DNA of 64,000 nt from Sphaerimonospora thailandensis (GCF_016863115.1 NZ_BOOG01000038.1:1-64000); one strand, 5' to 3'. Shown: positions 1 to 9,931, counted from the stretch's first letter. Translations and numbers: made by a program. The notes: generated by a model not told the origin, from the sequence alone.

Positions 1-107
1 CCGATGCTCTCGCCACTACCGTCGTACGACCGAAGTGTCACGTTCGCTATACGGTTCCAGGCTCTTGAGTACGCCCGCCTGGCTGGCCGGATTCCGAGGA
101 GGGGTGC

Positions 108-233
108 ATGCCGGAGTTCGAGTCACCCAAATCCGAAGATTCCCAACAGGGGGAATCTGCGACTCAGCCGGTAGTGCCTAACCTCGCGACAGCATCCACC
201 GCATACAACTTGCCGTCATCGCTACCGACATAG
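108..233 (+). CDS. possible truncated small ORF at left edge
   Basis: A 41-codon reading frame starts at an ATG (108) with a good ribosome binding site (GAGGAGGGG, ending 3 nt before it). The first 20-odd residues are hydrophilic and acidic, like a real N-terminus. The rest runs antisense through a beta-propeller gene fragment and hits a stop at 231-233. I do not recognise it. The likeliest reading is the surviving 5' end of a gene whose body was lost by recombination. Confidence 0.2.
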   Translation: MPEFESPKSEDSQQGESATQPVVPNLATASTAYNLPSSLPT

Positions 234-292
234 ACCACCCCATCGACAACCGTCGGAGACGACCGGGTCGGGAGCGCTAGACCTCCAGACAA
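164..292 (-). pseudogene. C-terminal fragment of a PQQ-like beta-propeller protein
   Basis: Read on the minus strand, about 40 codons encode SSPTVVDGVVYVGSDDGK followed by LYAVDA and then a stop (164-166). This is the consensus of a PQQ-binding-like (WD40-like) beta-propeller blade. Only one blade survives. A TGA at about 293-295 interrupts the frame on the 5' side, and the upstream frame does not resemble the family. Such repeats occur in extracytoplasmic beta-propeller proteins and in the sensor domains of some actinobacterial Ser/Thr kinases. Which parent it came from cannot be told. Confidence 0.55.
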
Positions 293-294
293 TC

Positions 295-866
295 ACGCTC
301 TCGGGTACATCTTCCCCGCGCGGTTGGCGACGCGAACTGCCGGGGTAGCGGGCGTTCTCGGCCTTCCGGTGAGTCGTCCGGCCGCTCGTCCGCGCTGAAG
401 GCCTGGCGACAGCCGGTCATGGCCTGTGAGCTCGACTGCGAGCGTCCGAGGTGGACGACGAAAAAGTCCCCAGGCGCCACGTTGCACAGCTGTTCAGGAG
501 CGCCTTGCGAGGCCCGGTATCCACGTGGAACTTCCGAAAAGGATACATATCTACACCTCCAGCCCCCACATCTCTCCGTGATCTTTCAGTTGCTTTCACG
601 CGCCCCGCTCGGTCATCGCAGAGGCTCTCGGTGATCTTGTAACCTCTTGCGAGGTTCCTGGCCGACCTGGGCGAATTTCCTCCGTTATCTTTCATCGCGA
701 TACCGTGGTCCGCATTTCCGACATCACGAGTATTTGCGGCAATCAACGTTTACTTCTCATATTTTTCTGCGGATTCATTGCCGAAAAGCATTGCTATTCC
801 CTGGCTGATCGTGAGAGTATTCAGACAGGTTTTCGAAACAGTCGAGATTTGCAGGAAGGGGGGCCG
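295..866. other. gene-free region upstream of the DUF222 pseudogene
   Basis: No reading frame here has convincing coding character. From about 540 the DNA is distinctly less GC-rich than the rest of the window, with runs of T and A around 690-850. That suits the promoter and leader of the downstream DUF222 gene or acquired DNA. The AGGAAGGGG just before 867 is the ribosome binding site of that gene. Confidence 0.4.
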
Positions 867-3339
867 ATGCGGCAGGCAACGCCGATGGAGTCGACAAAGC
901 CTGCGGACCTGTTCGATCCGGAGCTGTCGCGTCCTCAGGTCCCGCCGATGCTGGGTCCCGAATGGTGGGCCGAGGTGAAGGCTGAGGCGGCGGCGCGTGC
1001 CGCTGCCCGAACCTCTGGCCGTTCGGTTCGCACCCCGCTGCGGCCCGACTGCCCCGCTCCAGCTCCCAGCGTTTCCCTGAACGGCACTCCCGCGGACGGC
1101 TCCGCAGCTGGTTCTGCAGCTGGTTCTGCAGCTGGTTCTGTACGCGGGGGCGAGGGCGACTGCGGAGGTGGCCCCGGTGATGGCTTCGCCGGCGGTCCTG
1201 TGGCTGATCCTGTGGCTGGCCCCGCAGACGATCGCCCGGATGATCAAGTGGGCGACCGCGTGGACGATGCCGCAAGTGATCGCACGGGTGATCACACGGA
1301 CGGCTGCGTGGGTGACCGGGCAGACGTCGACGAGAATGCCTCGGCAGACGGCCGTGACAAGGAGGCCTGGAGCGCCGGGGCTGGGGGTGTCGGGGCTGGG
1401 GACGGCTCCGCCGGTATGAGTGAGGGCACCTCTTGGCAGTTGGTGACCACCCTGCGGGAGACCGCCCAGGCGTTGGCGCTGGCCCTGACGCCCGATTCGC
1501 CAGTGGAGTGCCTGGGCGAGCTGGAGGGGTTGGTGTTCGCGCGGGATAGGCTGGAGGCGGCGATCACGGTACGGGCGCAGCGGGTGCACGCCGCCGGAGT
1601 TGTCCGTGAGCGTGGGCATGCGTCGACGAAGACGTGGTTGCGGTCGGTGTGCGGGATGAGCCGGCGTGCCGCCAACCGGACCGTGGCGCTGGGGATCGAG
1701 TTGGAGCGGTTGCCGCAGGTGCGGGAGCGGTTCGCCGCGGGGAGTCTGGCGGAGGGGGTGGTGACGGCGATCTGCGCCGTCACCGCCGGGTTGAGTGACG
1801 AGGACGCCGCCAAAGCCGAGCAGATTCTGCTGGAGCTGGCCGAGGCGGCCGGTCCGGATGAGATCGCAAAGGCGGGGCGGTACCTACGGGCCGTTCTGGA
1901 CCCCGATGGGGAGATCAAGGACGCGAACGCCGACTACGACTCCCGCTTCCTGCTGATCCGGGAGACCGGCACGGGCGGGCTGGAGGGGGAGTTCCGTCTG
2001 CCGAGGGAGGCCGCGCCCGCCTGCGAACGCTTCTCGACGCGTACGCCAAGCCCAAGGCCAAGGGTGATGACCGGCCGCTTCGGGTCCGCAACGCCGACGC
2101 GCTGATCGCGCTGCTGCAGCAGCAGATCACAGCGGAGTTGCTGGTGTTGGTGAACGCCGAATCCCTCCCCGACGACGCCGCGCCCAACGATGCCGCCCCC
2201 ACCGACGACCCTGTCCACGCCTCCGACAACGCCTCCGACAACGGCTTCGACAACGCCCCGGGGACTGGGGCGTGTGGTGGGGACGGCCTCGCCACCGGTG
2301 ACCATGCTGCTGAGGCTGACACCGGCGGCACTCCCGACGACGCTGCTGTAAGCGGGGACCACCCGACGGTGGGAACTCGTGAGGGTGATGGCACTCCCAG
2401 CGTCCCGATTCTTGGCGACCCGACCCTCGGCGACTTCGCGGGGAGGCCGGTGAAGGTGACGGCCCCGGCATGGATGATTCAGCCACCGGTGACTCCGGCC
2501 ATACTGGCGGCGCCTCTAGGGACAGCACTGCGAGCGGAATCTGGAACGCTGGCGCTCCAGAGGGATGCGCGGAGCAGGACGGGGACGGTGCGGACAGCGA
2601 CACTACCGATCCCGTAGACGCCGCAGTGGTGGCAGGCCGGGCTGAGGAGGCTTCCACGCCCGCACGCGCTGAAGAGGAGCACGAGCACGGTGGCGGCGGC
2701 GAGATAGATGATCACGAGACAGGAGATCATAAGGCCGGTCATGACGGCACCGACGACATCCCGCCAAGGGACGACGGCGGAGGTGTCCTACCCGGCCCGG
2801 ACTGCGGCGGGCCCGGCAACCAGGGTGGTGGCCAGGAAAGGAACGGTAACCGTGGCAACGGGAACCCGGGCGGGATCGGTGACCGGGACGGCGTGACGGA
2901 CTGGCGGTGGCAGGCCGCGCTGCGGACCCTGCCCGGGCTGCTGCTGTCCACCGGACACCTGCTGCCGATCACTGACATCCAGCGCCTGGCCCGCACCTCC
3001 ACCCTCATGCGGCTGGTCATGAACGCCGAGGGCCAGGTCCTGGACATGGGCCGCAAAGTCCGGCTGGCCACCCCCGCCCAGCGCCGCGCCATCGCCGCCC
3101 GCTACGACACCTGCTGGGTCGACGGCTGCCCCCTCCCGGCGAGCATGTGCCAGATCGACCATCTGGACAACTGGAGCGAGGGCGGCCTGACCGACCTGGC
3201 CAAACTCGGCCCCGCCTGCCAATGGCACAACAGGGACCGCTACCTGCACCCCGACCGCTACAAACGCCGCCAGATCGGGCCCGACCGATGGGCCTTCACC
3301 TACATAGGCCCCTACAGCAGCACGCCTAGACGTACATGA
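867..3339 (+). pseudogene. DUF222 / HNH endonuclease gene with two frameshifts
   Basis: The gene starts at ATG 867 behind AGGAAGGGG. The first frame carries a low-complexity Ala/Gly/Asp linker, including a 12-nt tandem repeat near 1100-1140 coding SAAG, then the helical DUF222 domain to about 2010. There one base appears to be missing: the next frame resumes with the expected RLRTLLDAYAKPKAKGDD. A second shift of the same sign lies between about 2470 and 2617, inside another Asp/Gly-rich linker. The third frame ends with the HNH nuclease, whose CQIDHLDNWSEGG and GPACQWHNR carry the catalytic His and the metal-site His and Asn. Together the frames give a full-length member of this multicopy actinobacterial family. 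The two shifts are both single-base losses, so they do not cancel. This is either a decayed gene or assembly error in a repetitive region. Confidence 0.75.
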
Positions 3340-3361
3340 CTTCCGACCGCGCGTACAGGTT

Positions 3362-4255
3362 TCACAGGCGGGGGCGGGCGCCGAGGTTGGAGATGCATTT
3401 GGCGGCCAGGGCGTTGCCCGCCGCCAGGGCCTCGGCCGGTGGCTTGCCCGCCAGCCAGGACGGCAGGAAGCCGGCGGTGAAGGCGTCTCCGGCGCCGGTG
3501 CCGTCCACCACACGGTCGACGGTCTCCGCGGCCGCTCGGACGGGCTCGGCGCGGCTGTTGGTGTACCAGAGCGCGCCCTCGGCGTTGAGCTTGATCACGA
3601 CCTGGGGGAACCAGGCGGTGAGGACCTTCGCCGCGGCGGTCGGATCGTCCCGGCCGGTCAGCACCTTGGCCTGGTCGATGTTGGCGAACAGCAGCTTGGC
3701 GCCGTGCGTCCACTCCAGGAACGGCTCGGCGCCGGTCCGCTCGACCGGGGCGGCCGAGGCGCAGTCCACCGAGATCGACATGCCGGCCCGCCGGGCCAGG
3801 TCGAGCGCGGCCAGCCCGGCGTCGCGCGAGCCGTCGTTGAGCAGGGTGTAGCCGGACACGTGCAGGTGGCCGCCGCCGGCGAAGAGGTCGCGGGGCAGAT
3901 CCTCGGGGGACAGCGCCGCGTTGGCGCCCGGGTCCGACAGCATCGTCCGCTGGCCCTTGTGGGTGACCATGACCACGCAGGTGCCGGTGGGCCGCTCCGG
4001 ATCCATCACGAGGCGGGCGTCGACCCCGTAGCCCATGAGTTCCATGTCGCGGTTCCGGCCGGTGATGTCGGCGCCGCGTCGCCCGACGAAGGCGACCTCG
4101 GACCCCTCGACCGCCAGCCAGGAGGCGACGTTCGCCCCGGAACCGCCACCGTGCATGGTCACGACGGCCGGGGTGTCGCTCGCCCTGGCGAGCGGGAACT
4201 TGGCGCGGGCGAGCGCGTCAGTCATGAGATCGCCCACCACGACGACCCGCGTCAT
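3362..4255 (-). CDS. PfkB family carbohydrate kinase
   Basis: A 297-residue ATP-dependent kinase of the ribokinase/PfkB fold, predicted to phosphorylate a sugar or nucleoside. Seen directly: the N-terminal glycine-rich substrate motif GGGSGANVASWLA and the C-terminal PfkB signature DGTGAGDAFTAGFL, whose Asp is the catalytic base and whose GAGD forms the anion hole. The start chosen is the ATG at 4255 behind AAGGTGGTG. A longer frame extends upstream but lacks family similarity. The substrate cannot be set from sequence; ribokinase-, fructokinase- and pseudouridine-kinase-like activities are all possible. It ends 22 nt from the convergent DUF222 pseudogene and is otherwise monocistronic. Confidence 0.85.
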   Translation of the reverse strand: MTRVVVVGDLMTDALARAKFPLARASDTPAVVTMHGGGSGANVASWLAVEGSEVAFVGRRGADITGRNRDMELMGYGVDARLVMDPERPTGTCVVMVTHKGQRTMLSDPGANAALSPEDLPRDLFAGGGHLHVSGYTLLNDGSRDAGLAALDLARRAGMSISVDCASAAPVERTGAEPFLEWTHGAKLLFANIDQAKVLTGRDDPTAAAKVLTAWFPQVVIKLNAEGALWYTNSRAEPVRAAAETVDRVVDGTGAGDAFTAGFLPSWLAGKPPAEALAAGNALAAKCISNLGARPRL

Positions 4256-4503
4256 GATGTCACCACCTTGCCAACATGCGATGAGGCCGACCCAAAGAAA
4301 CCTAACAGCTCCCTGCCTTGTCATGGGAGGTGGATCAGACAGCCGGGCAGAGTCGATGCACAAGCGTTGCCCAATTCGCCCCAGCATGGGCGGTAGATCC
4401 CGTACCGTAGCCGCCTACGCTCCCCGAAGCCGAGGTGGTCCCCGCTCGCGCGAGATCTCCTGGCGGTAAGGAACATCTCAACCCATACCAGGCCAGGCGC
4501 CGC

Positions 4504-4509
4504 TAACCT
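4504..4509 (+). promoter_or_regulatory. candidate -10 box of a leaderless transcript
   Basis: TAACCT lies 7 nt before the GTG start at 4517, and no Shine-Dalgarno sequence is present. A TANNNT box 6-8 nt before the start codon is the usual actinobacterial leaderless arrangement. Confidence 0.4.
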
Positions 4510-4516
4510 CGGGACC

Positions 4517-7153
4517 GTGCGACATCAGTACCCCGCCCACTGGGAGGCGGACGTCGTGCTGTCCGACGGCGGCACGGCACACCTGCGCCCGATCAGACCG
4601 GACGACGCCGGCCTGCTGCGCTCCTTCTACTCACGCCTGTCCGCTGAGTCGATCTACTTCCGCTACTTCGGCCCCCGCCCTCACCTCACCGACCGGGACG
4701 TCACCTGGTTCACCAACGTCGACTACGACAACCGGGTGGCGCTGATCGCGACGATCGGCGCGGAGATGGTGGCGGTCGTGCGGTACGACCGGATGGAGCC
4801 GAAGGACCACGCGGAGGTCGCGTTCCTGGTCGAGGACGCCCATCAGGGCAGGGGCGTGGCCGCGGTGCTGATGGAGCACCTGCGGGCGGCGGCGCGCGAG
4901 CGCGGGATTCGGACGTTCATCGCCGACGTGCTGCCCGGCAACCTCCGCATGCTCCGGCTGTTCCGCCAGGCCGGATACACGGCGCAGAGCCAGTTCGAGG
5001 ACGGCGTGGTCCGGATGACCCTCGACCTGACCAGCACCGAGACCGCCCTGGAGGTGCGGCTCGCCCGCGAGCACCGCGCCGAGGCCCGCTCGATCGCCCG
5101 CCTGCTGACGCCCGAGTCGGTCGCGGTCATCGGGGCGAGCCGGGAGCCGGGCGGGATCGGGCAGACCGTGCTGCGCAACCTGCTCGCCGCCGACTTCACC
5201 GGGCCGGTCTATCCCGTCCACCGGCAGGTGCGGGCCGTCGCGGGAGTCCGGGCCTACCGGAGCGTCTCCGCGATCGACGGGGAGGTGGACCTGGCGGTGC
5301 TGGCCGTCCCCGCCGAGGGCGTGCTCGAACTCGTCGAGGAGTGCGCGGAGAAGGGTGTCAAGGGCCTGGTCGTGGTCTCCTCCGGGTTCGGTGAGACCGG
5401 CCTCGAGGGCCGTGGCCGCCAGGAGGAACTCGTCCGGATCGCCCGGGCGTACGGCATGCGCGTGGTGGGCCCCAACTGTCTGGGCGTCGCCAACACCGAC
5501 CCTGCCGTACGGCTCAACGCCACCCTCGCCGCGACCCTGCCCGGGCGGGGGCGGGTCGGCTTCTTCAGCCAGTCGGGCGCGCTCGGCACCGCGCTGCTGC
5601 AGCGTGTCGCCCAGCGGGGCATGGGCATCTCGACGTTCGTCTCGGCCGGCAACCGGGCCGACGTGTCCGGCAACGACCTCCTCCAGTACTGGGAGGAGGA
5701 TCAGGCGACCGACGTCATCCTGCTCTACCTGGAATCCATCGGAAACCCGCGCAAGTTCACCCGGCTGGCCCGCCGGATCTCGCGGCGCAAGCCGATCGTC
5801 GTCGTCAAGAGCCGCGGAGCACCCGACGGCCACGCCGCCCCCGTGCTCGGCCTGCCCGAGACCGCGCAGCGCTCGCTCTTCGAGCAGGCGGGGGTCATCC
5901 GGGTCGACGACCTCACCCAGCTCTTCGACGTGGCCCAGCTCCTCGCCCACCAGCCGCTGCCGTCGGGGCCCACGGTGGGCGTCGTGAGCAACTCCGACGC
6001 GCTCGCGCTGCTGGCGGTGGACGCCTGCGCCGGCGCGGGGCTGGAGCCGCGTTCGCCGGTGAACCTGGGCGCCCGGGCGGGGGCGGCCGAGTTCGCCGCG
6101 GCGCTGGCGGACACGCTCCCCGAAGTGGACGCGGCCGTCGTCGTCTACATGCCGCCGATCCCGGGCGACGCCCAGCGGGTGGCGGCCGAGCTGGTGCGGG
6201 TGGCGCGCGACTGCGGCAAGCCCGTGCTGGCCACCTTCCAGGGGGAGATGGGCATGCCGCCGGAGCTCCGCGTCGACGGTGACGCCTCGCCGGGGCGCGG
6301 CTCCATCCCGTCCTACCCCGCGCCCGAGGAGGCGGTCCGGGCGCTCGCTCACGTCGTCCGCTACGCCTGCCGGGGCCGGGAGCCGGCGGGCGTCATCCCC
6401 TCGCCCCCGGGAGTGGACGTCGCCGGAGCCCGCCGGTTCGTGGCCGACGCCCTCCGGAAGAACGGGCACGACGAGCACGACGAGCGGGACCTGGAGATCG
6501 ACGCCACCGAGTTGCTCGCGTGCTACGGGATCGAGGTGTGGCCGGCGCAGCCGGTGGCCTCGGCCGATGAGGCGGTGGCCGCGGCGAACGGCCTCGGGTC
6601 GCCCGTGGTGCTCAAGTCCGCCGACCCCGCGGACTCCAGCCGGGCCGGCACGGTGCGCATGGGGCTCACCGAACCGGTCGCGATCCGGCAGGCGTACGCC
6701 GACCTGGCCGCTCTCCTCGGGCCGGGCGCGCGGCTCGCCGTCCAGCGCATGGCCCCGCAACCGGCGGTGCCGACCATCGTCGGCGTCGTGCAGGACCGGC
6801 ACTTCGGCGGCGTCGTGTCGTTCGGGCTCGGCGAGGTCGCGGCCCGCCTCCTCGGAGACCAGGCATATCGGCTCGCCCCGCTCACCGCCGAGGACGCGTC
6901 GACCCTCGTGCGGTCGGTACGCGCGGCGCCGCTGCTGCTCGGGCGGTACGGCTACCAGCCGGTGGCGGTCGAGGCGCTGGAGGATCTTCTCGTCCGGGTC
7001 GGGCTGCTGGCGGACGCGCTGCCCGAGGTGGCCAGGATGGAACTGGACCCGGTGCTGGTCGGCGCGTCCGGCGTGGTGGTGCTGGGCGCACGCGTGGTCC
7101 TGCGGCCCGTCACCGGGCCGCGTCCGGACGTCGGGCCCCGCCGCCTGCGCTGA
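4517..7153 (+). CDS. GNAT N-acetyltransferase fused to acyl-CoA synthetase-like protein (Pat type)
   Basis: An 878-residue fusion. Residues about 1-170 are a GNAT acetyltransferase, with the acetyl-CoA loop seen as VEDAHQGRGVAAVLMEHL. Residues about 190-320 are a CoA-binding Rossmann domain (VAVIGASREPGGIG). A succinyl-CoA-ligase-like flavodoxin domain follows, and from about 650 an ATP-grasp domain (VVLKSADPADSSRAGTV). This resembles the protein acetyltransferases that modify acyl-CoA synthetases in response to acetyl-CoA, but with GNAT at the N-terminus rather than the C-terminus as in enterobacterial Pat. The usual SHTGALAG phosphohistidine motif of true NDP-forming ligases is replaced by a degenerate GHAAPVLGL, so the ligase half is probably regulatory. 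The GTG start is supported by an apparent leaderless promoter. In actinomycetes it commonly neighbours the DUF5998 and phosphatase genes that follow here. Confidence 0.85.
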   Translation: MRHQYPAHWEADVVLSDGGTAHLRPIRPDDAGLLRSFYSRLSAESIYFRYFGPRPHLTDRDVTWFTNVDYDNRVALIATIGAEMVAVVRYDRMEPKDHAEVAFLVEDAHQGRGVAAVLMEHLRAAARERGIRTFIADVLPGNLRMLRLFRQAGYTAQSQFEDGVVRMTLDLTSTETALEVRLAREHRAEARSIARLLTPESVAVIGASREPGGIGQTVLRNLLAADFTGPVYPVHRQVRAVAGVRAYRSVSAIDGEVDLAVLAVPAEGVLELVEECAEKGVKGLVVVSSGFGETGLEGRGRQEELVRIARAYGMRVVGPNCLGVANTDPAVRLNATLAATLPGRGRVGFFSQSGALGTALLQRVAQRGMGISTFVSAGNRADVSGNDLLQYWEEDQATDVILLYLESIGNPRKFTRLARRISRRKPIVVVKSRGAPDGHAAPVLGLPETAQRSLFEQAGVIRVDDLTQLFDVAQLLAHQPLPSGPTVGVVSNSDALALLAVDACAGAGLEPRSPVNLGARAGAAEFAAALADTLPEVDAAVVVYMPPIPGDAQRVAAELVRVARDCGKPVLATFQGEMGMPPELRVDGDASPGRGSIPSYPAPEEAVRALAHVVRYACRGREPAGVIPSPPGVDVAGARRFVADALRKNGHDEHDERDLEIDATELLACYGIEVWPAQPVASADEAVAAANGLGSPVVLKSADPADSSRAGTVRMGLTEPVAIRQAYADLAALLGPGARLAVQRMAPQPAVPTIVGVVQDRHFGGVVSFGLGEVAARLLGDQAYRLAPLTAEDASTLVRSVRAAPLLLGRYGYQPVAVEALEDLLVRVGLLADALPEVARMELDPVLVGASGVVVLGARVVLRPVTGPRPDVGPRRLR

Positions 7154-7258
7154 CCGCACGCCGGGACGAGCCGGTCGGGATGGGTGGTCTGCCGCCGATG
7201 TGGAAAACCATCCGGTCCGGATGTGAAACAGGTGTCCCTTACAGGGCAGGATGGACCC

Positions 7259-7849
7259 ATGAGGGAAACCCGAGTCTCGGCCGCGGGCATGCGCGAGGCC
7301 ATCGACCGCAGCGGCTACTACCCGGACCTGGTCGCCGACGCCGTCGACACCGCGCTCGGCAGTGAGCAGGTCATGGCGTACGTCGTGCATCACGAGGCCA
7401 CGTTCGACCCCGCGATGGAGGTGCGCAGGCACGTCACGGTGCTGGTGCTGTCGCCCACCCGGCTGATCGTCTGTCACACCGACGAGCACCCGCCCGCCGA
7501 GGGCATGCCGGCTTCGCACGCCTCCACCACGACCGAGGCCGTACGGCTGAACCGCATCCAGTCGATCGCCGTCACGCGGGTGGTTCCCGACCCGGCGGCG
7601 TACGTGCCCGGGGTTCCTCCGGTCGAGGCGACTCTCACGATCGGCTGGGGTGCGATCTCCCATGTCGACCTCGAACCCGCCACGTGCGGCGACGAGAACT
7701 GCGAAGCCGATCACGGCTACACCGGCGCGATCACCGCAGACGATCTGTCCCTCCGGGTGAGCGAGGCGGCCGACGGGCCCGAGGCGGTCGGTCACGTCCT
7801 GACCTTCGCCAAGGCGCTGTCCGAGGCGACCGCCCGCGCCGCGTCCTGA
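7259..7849 (+). CDS. DUF5998 family protein
   Basis: A 196-residue soluble protein of an actinobacterial family of unknown function. It has no signal peptide or membrane segment. The N-terminus is helical (MREAIDRSGYYPDLVADAV) and the remainder mixed alpha/beta. A small cluster, CGDENCEADH, near residue 142 could bind metal, but this is only a suggestion. The ATG at 7259 follows AGGGCAGGA; an earlier in-frame start would lie within this leader. The next gene begins 20 nt downstream on the same strand, so co-transcription with the alkaline-phosphatase-superfamily gene is likely, an association I recall from other actinomycetes. Confidence 0.75.
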   Translation: MRETRVSAAGMREAIDRSGYYPDLVADAVDTALGSEQVMAYVVHHEATFDPAMEVRRHVTVLVLSPTRLIVCHTDEHPPAEGMPASHASTTTEAVRLNRIQSIAVTRVVPDPAAYVPGVPPVEATLTIGWGAISHVDLEPATCGDENCEADHGYTGAITADDLSLRVSEAADGPEAVGHVLTFAKALSEATARAAS

Positions 7850-7868
7850 AATCCCAGCCGGAGGCGAT

Positions 7869-9053
7869 GTGATCGACCCCGACCCCGCCGGGCCGGCCGT
7901 GCCGGAGAGCATGCCGGAAGCGCCGGCCGAAACCCTGCTCGACGCCGTGCCGTTCGTGCCCGCGTACGGCGAGGCGTCGCTGGCGGATCTCCCGGGATCG
8001 CTGCTCGCCTCGCTCGGCGTGCCGACGGGCAACACGCTCGGCCTCGACCCGGCGCGGCGGGTGTGTCTCTTCCTCGTCGACGGCCTGGGCGCGGATCTGC
8101 TGGCCGCCCATCCGGACGTGGCGCCGTTTCTGTCCGCGCATTCGCGGCGGACGCTCACCGCGGGCTTCCCGTCCTCGACGCCGACGAGCCTGGCCACGCT
8201 CGGCACCGGAGCGCCTCCCGGGGAGCACGGCATGGTGGGCATCCAGATGGCCGTGCCAGGTGAGGGCAGGCTGTTCAACTGCCTGCGCTGGACCGCGCCC
8301 GGACTGGCCATCGACCCCGACGTGTGGCAGCCGGCCGAGACCGTCTACGAACGGATGGCGGCTCTCGGCGTCGACCCCGTCTACGTGGCGCCGGCCTTGT
8401 TCGACGGCAGCGGGCTCACCCGTGCGGTCTACCGGGGCATGCGCTACTGGTCGGCGGAGACGGCGGACGAGCGGATCGAGGCGGCACGGCACGCGCTTCG
8501 GGAAAGCTCGTACGTCACCGTGTATTACGGCGATGTCGACCACATGGGCCACCTGAAGGGCTGGGGCAGTCCCGAGTGGCTGGACCGGCTCGCGGTAGTC
8601 GACCGGATGGCCGAGGCCATCGCCGAGGCGCTGCCGCCGGGGTCGGCGCTCTACGTGACCGCGGACCACGGCATGATCAACGCCGGGGACAAGGTCGACT
8701 TCGACCGCAGACCCGACCTCCGGGAAGGCGTGGTCATGCTCGGCGGCGACGGCCGGGCCCGGCATCTCTACACCGCGCCGGGTGCGGCGGACGCCGTACT
8801 CGAGACCTGGCGTGAGGAGTTGCGCGGCCGGGCCTGGGTGGTCACCCGGGAGGAGGCGGTCGACGAGGGCTGGTTCGGCCGCGCCGTCCGTCGTGAATGG
8901 CTCGGGCGGATCGGCGACGTGCTGGCCGTGCCGTACGGCGACTGCGTGATCGTCGCCTCCGAGGCGGAGCCGTTGGAGGCCTCCCTGATCGGCTGCCACG
9001 GCTCGCTCACCCCGGCGGAACAGAACGTGCCCTTGCTGGAGATCCGCCCGTGA
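7869..9053 (+). CDS. alkaline phosphatase superfamily nucleotide pyrophosphatase/phosphodiesterase
   Basis: A 394-residue type I phosphodiesterase/nucleotide pyrophosphatase-like enzyme that should hydrolyse a phosphodiester or pyrophosphate using two metals. Visible motifs: LFLVDGLGADLL (first metal-binding Asp), FPSSTPTSLATLGTG (the Thr nucleophile), YYGDVDHMGHLKGW (Asp and His ligands) and VTADHGMI (Asp-His ligands). These cover the full catalytic set. There is no signal peptide, so it is probably cytoplasmic, unlike secreted NPPs. GTG 7869 is chosen because GGAGG ends 4 nt before it. It sits between DUF5998 and a sulfurtransferase on the same strand, an arrangement I recall from Streptomyces and relatives. 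Confidence 0.85.
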   Translation: MIDPDPAGPAVPESMPEAPAETLLDAVPFVPAYGEASLADLPGSLLASLGVPTGNTLGLDPARRVCLFLVDGLGADLLAAHPDVAPFLSAHSRRTLTAGFPSSTPTSLATLGTGAPPGEHGMVGIQMAVPGEGRLFNCLRWTAPGLAIDPDVWQPAETVYERMAALGVDPVYVAPALFDGSGLTRAVYRGMRYWSAETADERIEAARHALRESSYVTVYYGDVDHMGHLKGWGSPEWLDRLAVVDRMAEAIAEALPPGSALYVTADHGMINAGDKVDFDRRPDLREGVVMLGGDGRARHLYTAPGAADAVLETWREELRGRAWVVTREEAVDEGWFGRAVRREWLGRIGDVLAVPYGDCVIVASEAEPLEASLIGCHGSLTPAEQNVPLLEIRP

Positions 9054-9090
9054 CGGGCGCGGCCGGCATGACGACTTCACGGAGGTGTCG

Positions 9091-9924
9091 ATGAGCCCGC
9101 ATTCTTCGAGCCCGCTGATCCGGCCGGAGGAACTGGCCGCGATCGACGGCGACGTCACCATCCTCGACGTGCGATGGCGCCTCGCCGGCCCTCCGGGCAT
9201 CGAGTCCTACCGGGAGGGGCACATCCCGGGCGCCGTCTTCTGCGATCTCAACGCCGATCTCGCCGCCCCGCCGGGACCGGACGGGCGGCATCCGCTGCCG
9301 CCGGCCGCCGCGTTCGAGTCCGCGATGCGCCGTCTCGGCGTGTCGGACGCCCGTCCGGTGGTCGTCTACGACGACGCGGACTCGACCTCGGCGGCCAGGG
9401 CCTGGTGGACGCTGCGCTACTTCGGCCACCGCGACGTGCGGGTGCTCGACGGCGGGATGCGCGCCTGGACCCGGGCCGGCCTCCCCGCGGCGAGGGACGA
9501 CACACAGGCCGGGGAGCCGGGCGACTTCACGGCCGAGCCCGGCGGCATGCCGATGCTGGACGCCGACCGGGCGGCCGAACTGGCCGGCCGCGGAGTGCTC
9601 CTCGACGCCCGGGCCCCGGAGCGATATCGCGGCGAGGTCGAGCCCGTCGACCCGGTCGCCGGTCACATTCCGGGGGCCGTCAACGCCCCCACCACACAGA
9701 ACGTCGAGCCCGACGGCCGGTTCCACAGCAGGGAGTTCCTACGGGAGCGGTTCGACGCGCTGGGCGCGGTCGAGGGCGTCCCGGTCGGCGCCTACTGCGG
9801 TTCCGGGGTGACCGCCGCCCACGAGGTGCTCGCCCTGGAGATCGCCGGGCTGCCCGCCGCGCTCTACGTCGGCTCGTGGTCCAACTGGGTGGCCGGCCCG
9901 GACCGGCCGGTCGCCACCGGATAG
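9091..9924 (+). CDS. sseA: thiosulfate/3-mercaptopyruvate sulfurtransferase (two rhodanese domains)
   Basis: A 277-residue tandem rhodanese. Residues about 10-130 are a non-catalytic rhodanese domain and 150-275 the catalytic one. The active-site loop CGSGVTA has Cys236 as the persulfide-carrying residue. The CGSGVT type is typical of SseA-like mercaptopyruvate/thiosulfate sulfurtransferases. The ATG at 9091 is preferred over the in-frame GTG at 9085 because GGAGG (9081-9085) lies 5 nt before it and overlaps the GTG. The enzyme transfers sulfane sulfur to cyanide or thiols in the cytoplasm. It ends 7 nt from the convergent CHAT gene. The symbol is by family resemblance. Confidence 0.85.
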   Translation: MSPHSSSPLIRPEELAAIDGDVTILDVRWRLAGPPGIESYREGHIPGAVFCDLNADLAAPPGPDGRHPLPPAAAFESAMRRLGVSDARPVVVYDDADSTSAARAWWTLRYFGHRDVRVLDGGMRAWTRAGLPAARDDTQAGEPGDFTAEPGGMPMLDADRAAELAGRGVLLDARAPERYRGEVEPVDPVAGHIPGAVNAPTTQNVEPDGRFHSREFLRERFDALGAVEGVPVGAYCGSGVTAAHEVLALEIAGLPAALYVGSWSNWVAGPDRPVATG

Positions 9925-9931
9925 AGGACTG

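Noticed and set aside
4631-8311. Minus-strand open frame of 1,226 codons
   Set aside because: It lies antisense to the Pat-type, DUF5998 and phosphatase genes, has extreme His/Arg/Gly composition and no domain. High GC creates such shadow frames.
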